Source: Romboutsia lituseburensis
GTDB taxonomy: Bacteria; Bacillota; Clostridia; Peptostreptococcales; Peptostreptococcaceae
Reading direction: 5' to 3'
Assembly: GCF_024723825.1 (NCBI RefSeq)
Contig: NZ_JANQBQ010000001.1
Location: forward strand, 3,720,001 to 3,784,000
DNA: 64,000 nucleotides
Position numbers and translations under genes: made by a program. Below the pieces are notes generated by a model. That model did not search any database. It was given only the letters and a program-made list of their open reading frames with translations, and had not been told where the DNA came from. Every line of letters starts with the position of its first letter. Positions within the stretch are counted from its first letter, which is position 1. Shown piece after piece: positions 62,466-64,000 of this stretch.

Positions 62466-63668
62466 ATGAATAAAAAAGGTATGAGTATATGGTTAGCTAC
62501 AAGCTTTATATATATAACAATTGTTTGTGTTATATGTGGTGCTTTTATTTACAAGCAATCAGAGAACATGTTCTATGAAAAAGCGGCACAACTTATAGCA
62601 GTTGGCACGAATGCTAATGAGGATATTGAACAAGATTTAGTATCAGCACTAAAAAATAAAAATGAAACAGATATAAATAGTGGGAAGAAAATATTAAATC
62701 AATATGGTTACATAGAAAGTTCCAACTTTATTTTCAACACAAATCAAGGATTTAGTAATGTGCTAAAGGTGATTTTAATATTAATTGTAGCAATCTTTTC
62801 TTATTTTGCAGTATCTCTAGTAGCCTCAAATATCATAAAGAAAAAACGCATAGATAGTCTAGCAAAATATCTCTATGATATAAACGAAGGCGATTATACA
62901 ATGCAGATTAAAAGCAAAGAAGATGAGTTTTCAATTTTAGAAGATGAGTTATATAAAACTGTTATGATGCTTAGAGAAAGTAGAGAAAAAGAAAGAGTAG
63001 AAAAAGAAAATCTATGCAATAACCTTGCAGATATCTCCCACCAACTTAAAACTCCAATTACTTCTATGTCATTGATGATTGAATTATTAGAATCTAGCAA
63101 TATTGAAGGAGATGAAGCTTTATATATTGGAAGTATTTCAGCACAGATAGAGCGTCTAAATTATTTAGTATCATCATTGTTGATACTTTCAAAAATAGAT
63201 GCAGATTCAATTCAATTAGAATATAAGCCTATTAATGTCTATGAATTGATATGTGTAGCTGTTGAACCTCTCTGCTTAATGATAGAAAAAAAGAAACAAC
63301 AACTTTTTATTAAAGACAATAGTGAGATATTTTTTAATGGTGATTTTCATTGGACAAGTGAAGCAATTCTTAACATAGTAAAAAATTGCTACGAACATAC
63401 ACCAGATTGTGGAGTAATCTCTATAGATTACAAACAAGATCCTTTATGCACACAAATAATAATTGAAGATAATGGCAAAGGATTTGATAAAAAGGATATT
63501 CCCCATTTATTTACTAGGTTTTATAAGGGTGCTAACTCATCTAAAAATAGTGTAGGAATTGGACTTGCTCTTTCAATGTCCATAATTAAGAAACAAAATG
63601 GTGAAATTATTGCTTTAAACAAGGAAACAGGAGGAGCAAAATTTATAATAAAGTTTTATAGAAATTAA
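62466..63668 (+). CDS. Sensor histidine kinase (module 2)
   Basis: A 400-residue kinase with helices at about 8-28 and 98-120, a 70-residue loop, HisKA (LADISHQLKTPITSMSLM, H192) and HATPase_c (NIVKNCYEHT, DNGKGFDKKDIPHLF, VGIGLALSMSI). It resembles VanS-like kinases. GGAGGA lies upstream. Starts 7 nt after the regulator stop. Confidence 0.92.
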   Translation: MNKKGMSIWLATSFIYITIVCVICGAFIYKQSENMFYEKAAQLIAVGTNANEDIEQDLVSALKNKNETDINSGKKILNQYGYIESSNFIFNTNQGFSNVLKVILILIVAIFSYFAVSLVASNIIKKKRIDSLAKYLYDINEGDYTMQIKSKEDEFSILEDELYKTVMMLRESREKERVEKENLCNNLADISHQLKTPITSMSLMIELLESSNIEGDEALYIGSISAQIERLNYLVSSLLILSKIDADSIQLEYKPINVYELICVAVEPLCLMIEKKKQQLFIKDNSEIFFNGDFHWTSEAILNIVKNCYEHTPDCGVISIDYKQDPLCTQIIIEDNGKGFDKKDIPHLFTRFYKGANSSKNSVGIGLALSMSIIKKQNGEIIALNKETGGAKFIIKFYRN

Positions 63669-63784
63669 TTAACTCTGTCACTAAGATGTAAGATAGAAAA
63701 AGTAAAATGAAGTTAATCAAAGAAATGCATAGTAAAATCATAAACTCTTTGAAATATGAACTAATAAATAAAGGGGAGAATATC

Positions 63785-64000
63785 TTGGAAATACTAAGAA
63801 CTGAAAATCTTACAAAATCCTATGGAATGGGAGATACGAAGGTCACTGCACTTAATAATTTGAATTTGAGCATAAACAAAGGACAATTTGTTTCAATAAT
63901 TGGAGCAAGTGGTTCAGGTAAATCTACACTACTACATATGTTAGGAGGCGTGGATAAACCTACAAGTGGAAAAATATATATTGAGGACACTGATATTTCA
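63785..64000 (+). CDS. ABC transporter ATP-binding protein (module 2), truncated by the window end
   Basis: TTG 63785, 6 nt after AAGGGGAG, opens 72 codons to the window edge: MEILRTENLTKSYG, Walker A GASGSGKST and LLHMLGGVDKPTSGK. It closely parallels the ATPase at 58278. The 63669-63784 gap holds only the RBS. A permease gene should follow outside the window. Confidence 0.9.
   Translation, partial: MEILRTENLTKSYGMGDTKVTALNNLNLSINKGQFVSIIGASGSGKSTLLHMLGGVDKPTSGKIYIEDTDIS

Noticed and set aside
1-64000. CRISPR array, rRNA, tRNA, integrase, prophage or conjugative element
   Set aside because: No regularly spaced direct repeats, cloverleaf-like sequences, or structural, integrase or relaxase genes were seen; the family B polymerase alone does not make a prophage.

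Overview
The window is very AT-rich, densely coding DNA with strong GGAGG-type ribosome binding sites and many U-tailed hairpin terminators. Together with SpoVB and UvsE homologues, an asrABC sulfite reductase, the AsrC-linked hydrosulfide channel and PAS-type orphan histidine kinases, this points to a strictly anaerobic, spore-forming member of the Clostridia. The asr-HSC arrangement resembles Clostridioides, so Peptostreptococcaceae is my best guess. This is inferred from gene content only. I see no rRNA, tRNA, CRISPR array, intact transposon or prophage.

Layout. 1-8.4 kb: a membrane 4Fe-4S protein gene broken by one amber codon, ribosome hibernation factor, an isolated phage-type family B DNA polymerase, a manganese riboswitch ahead of a CNNM transporter, an AI-2E family permease, an ECF sigma/anti-sigma pair and a lipoprotein. 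8.4-16.6 kb: two tandem paralogous orphan histidine kinases on the minus strand, a PadR/DUF2812 pair behind a perfect 21-bp inverted repeat, and a decayed TPR-GGDEF gene. 16.8-19.3 kb: small membrane protein, rhodanese and two zinc-ribbon proteins. 19.5-25.9 kb: a Crp-family regulator, an ElaA-like acetyltransferase, asrABC behind a GTGA-N6-TCAC site, the hydrosulfide channel and lipoate ligase. 26-30.8 kb: nucleotidyltransferase, beta-helix protein, codBA remnants and a nitroreductase. 31-39.2 kb: two FUSC membrane proteins, an alpha/beta hydrolase, SpoVB, UvsE and a TetR regulator. 39.4-43.3 kb: a T-box with a duplicated antiterminator/terminator unit, a polar amino-acid ABC importer (perhaps cystine) and DegV. 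43.5-55.8 kb: small proteins, a methyltransferase, an ABC-2 exporter with its own two-component system, a DUF898 protein that seems to share its operator, and a CPA1 antiporter with two tandem RCK_C domains. 55.9-64 kb: two successive VanRS/FtsX-type modules (response regulator, kinase, ABC ATPase, permease) with near-identical upstream DNA; the second runs off the window.

Three themes cross gene boundaries. First, a roughly 45-bp dispersed repeat occurs seven times; four copies (five counting a weak one) begin right after the U-tract of an intrinsic terminator. Second, several genes are visibly decaying (4Fe-4S protein, TPR-GGDEF protein, codB, codA, a CPBP protease, a TraX-like small gene). 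Third, control by structured leaders and palindromic operators is visible at many loci: Mn riboswitch, T-box, PadR inverted repeat, Crp-like site, and direct-repeat operators of response regulators.
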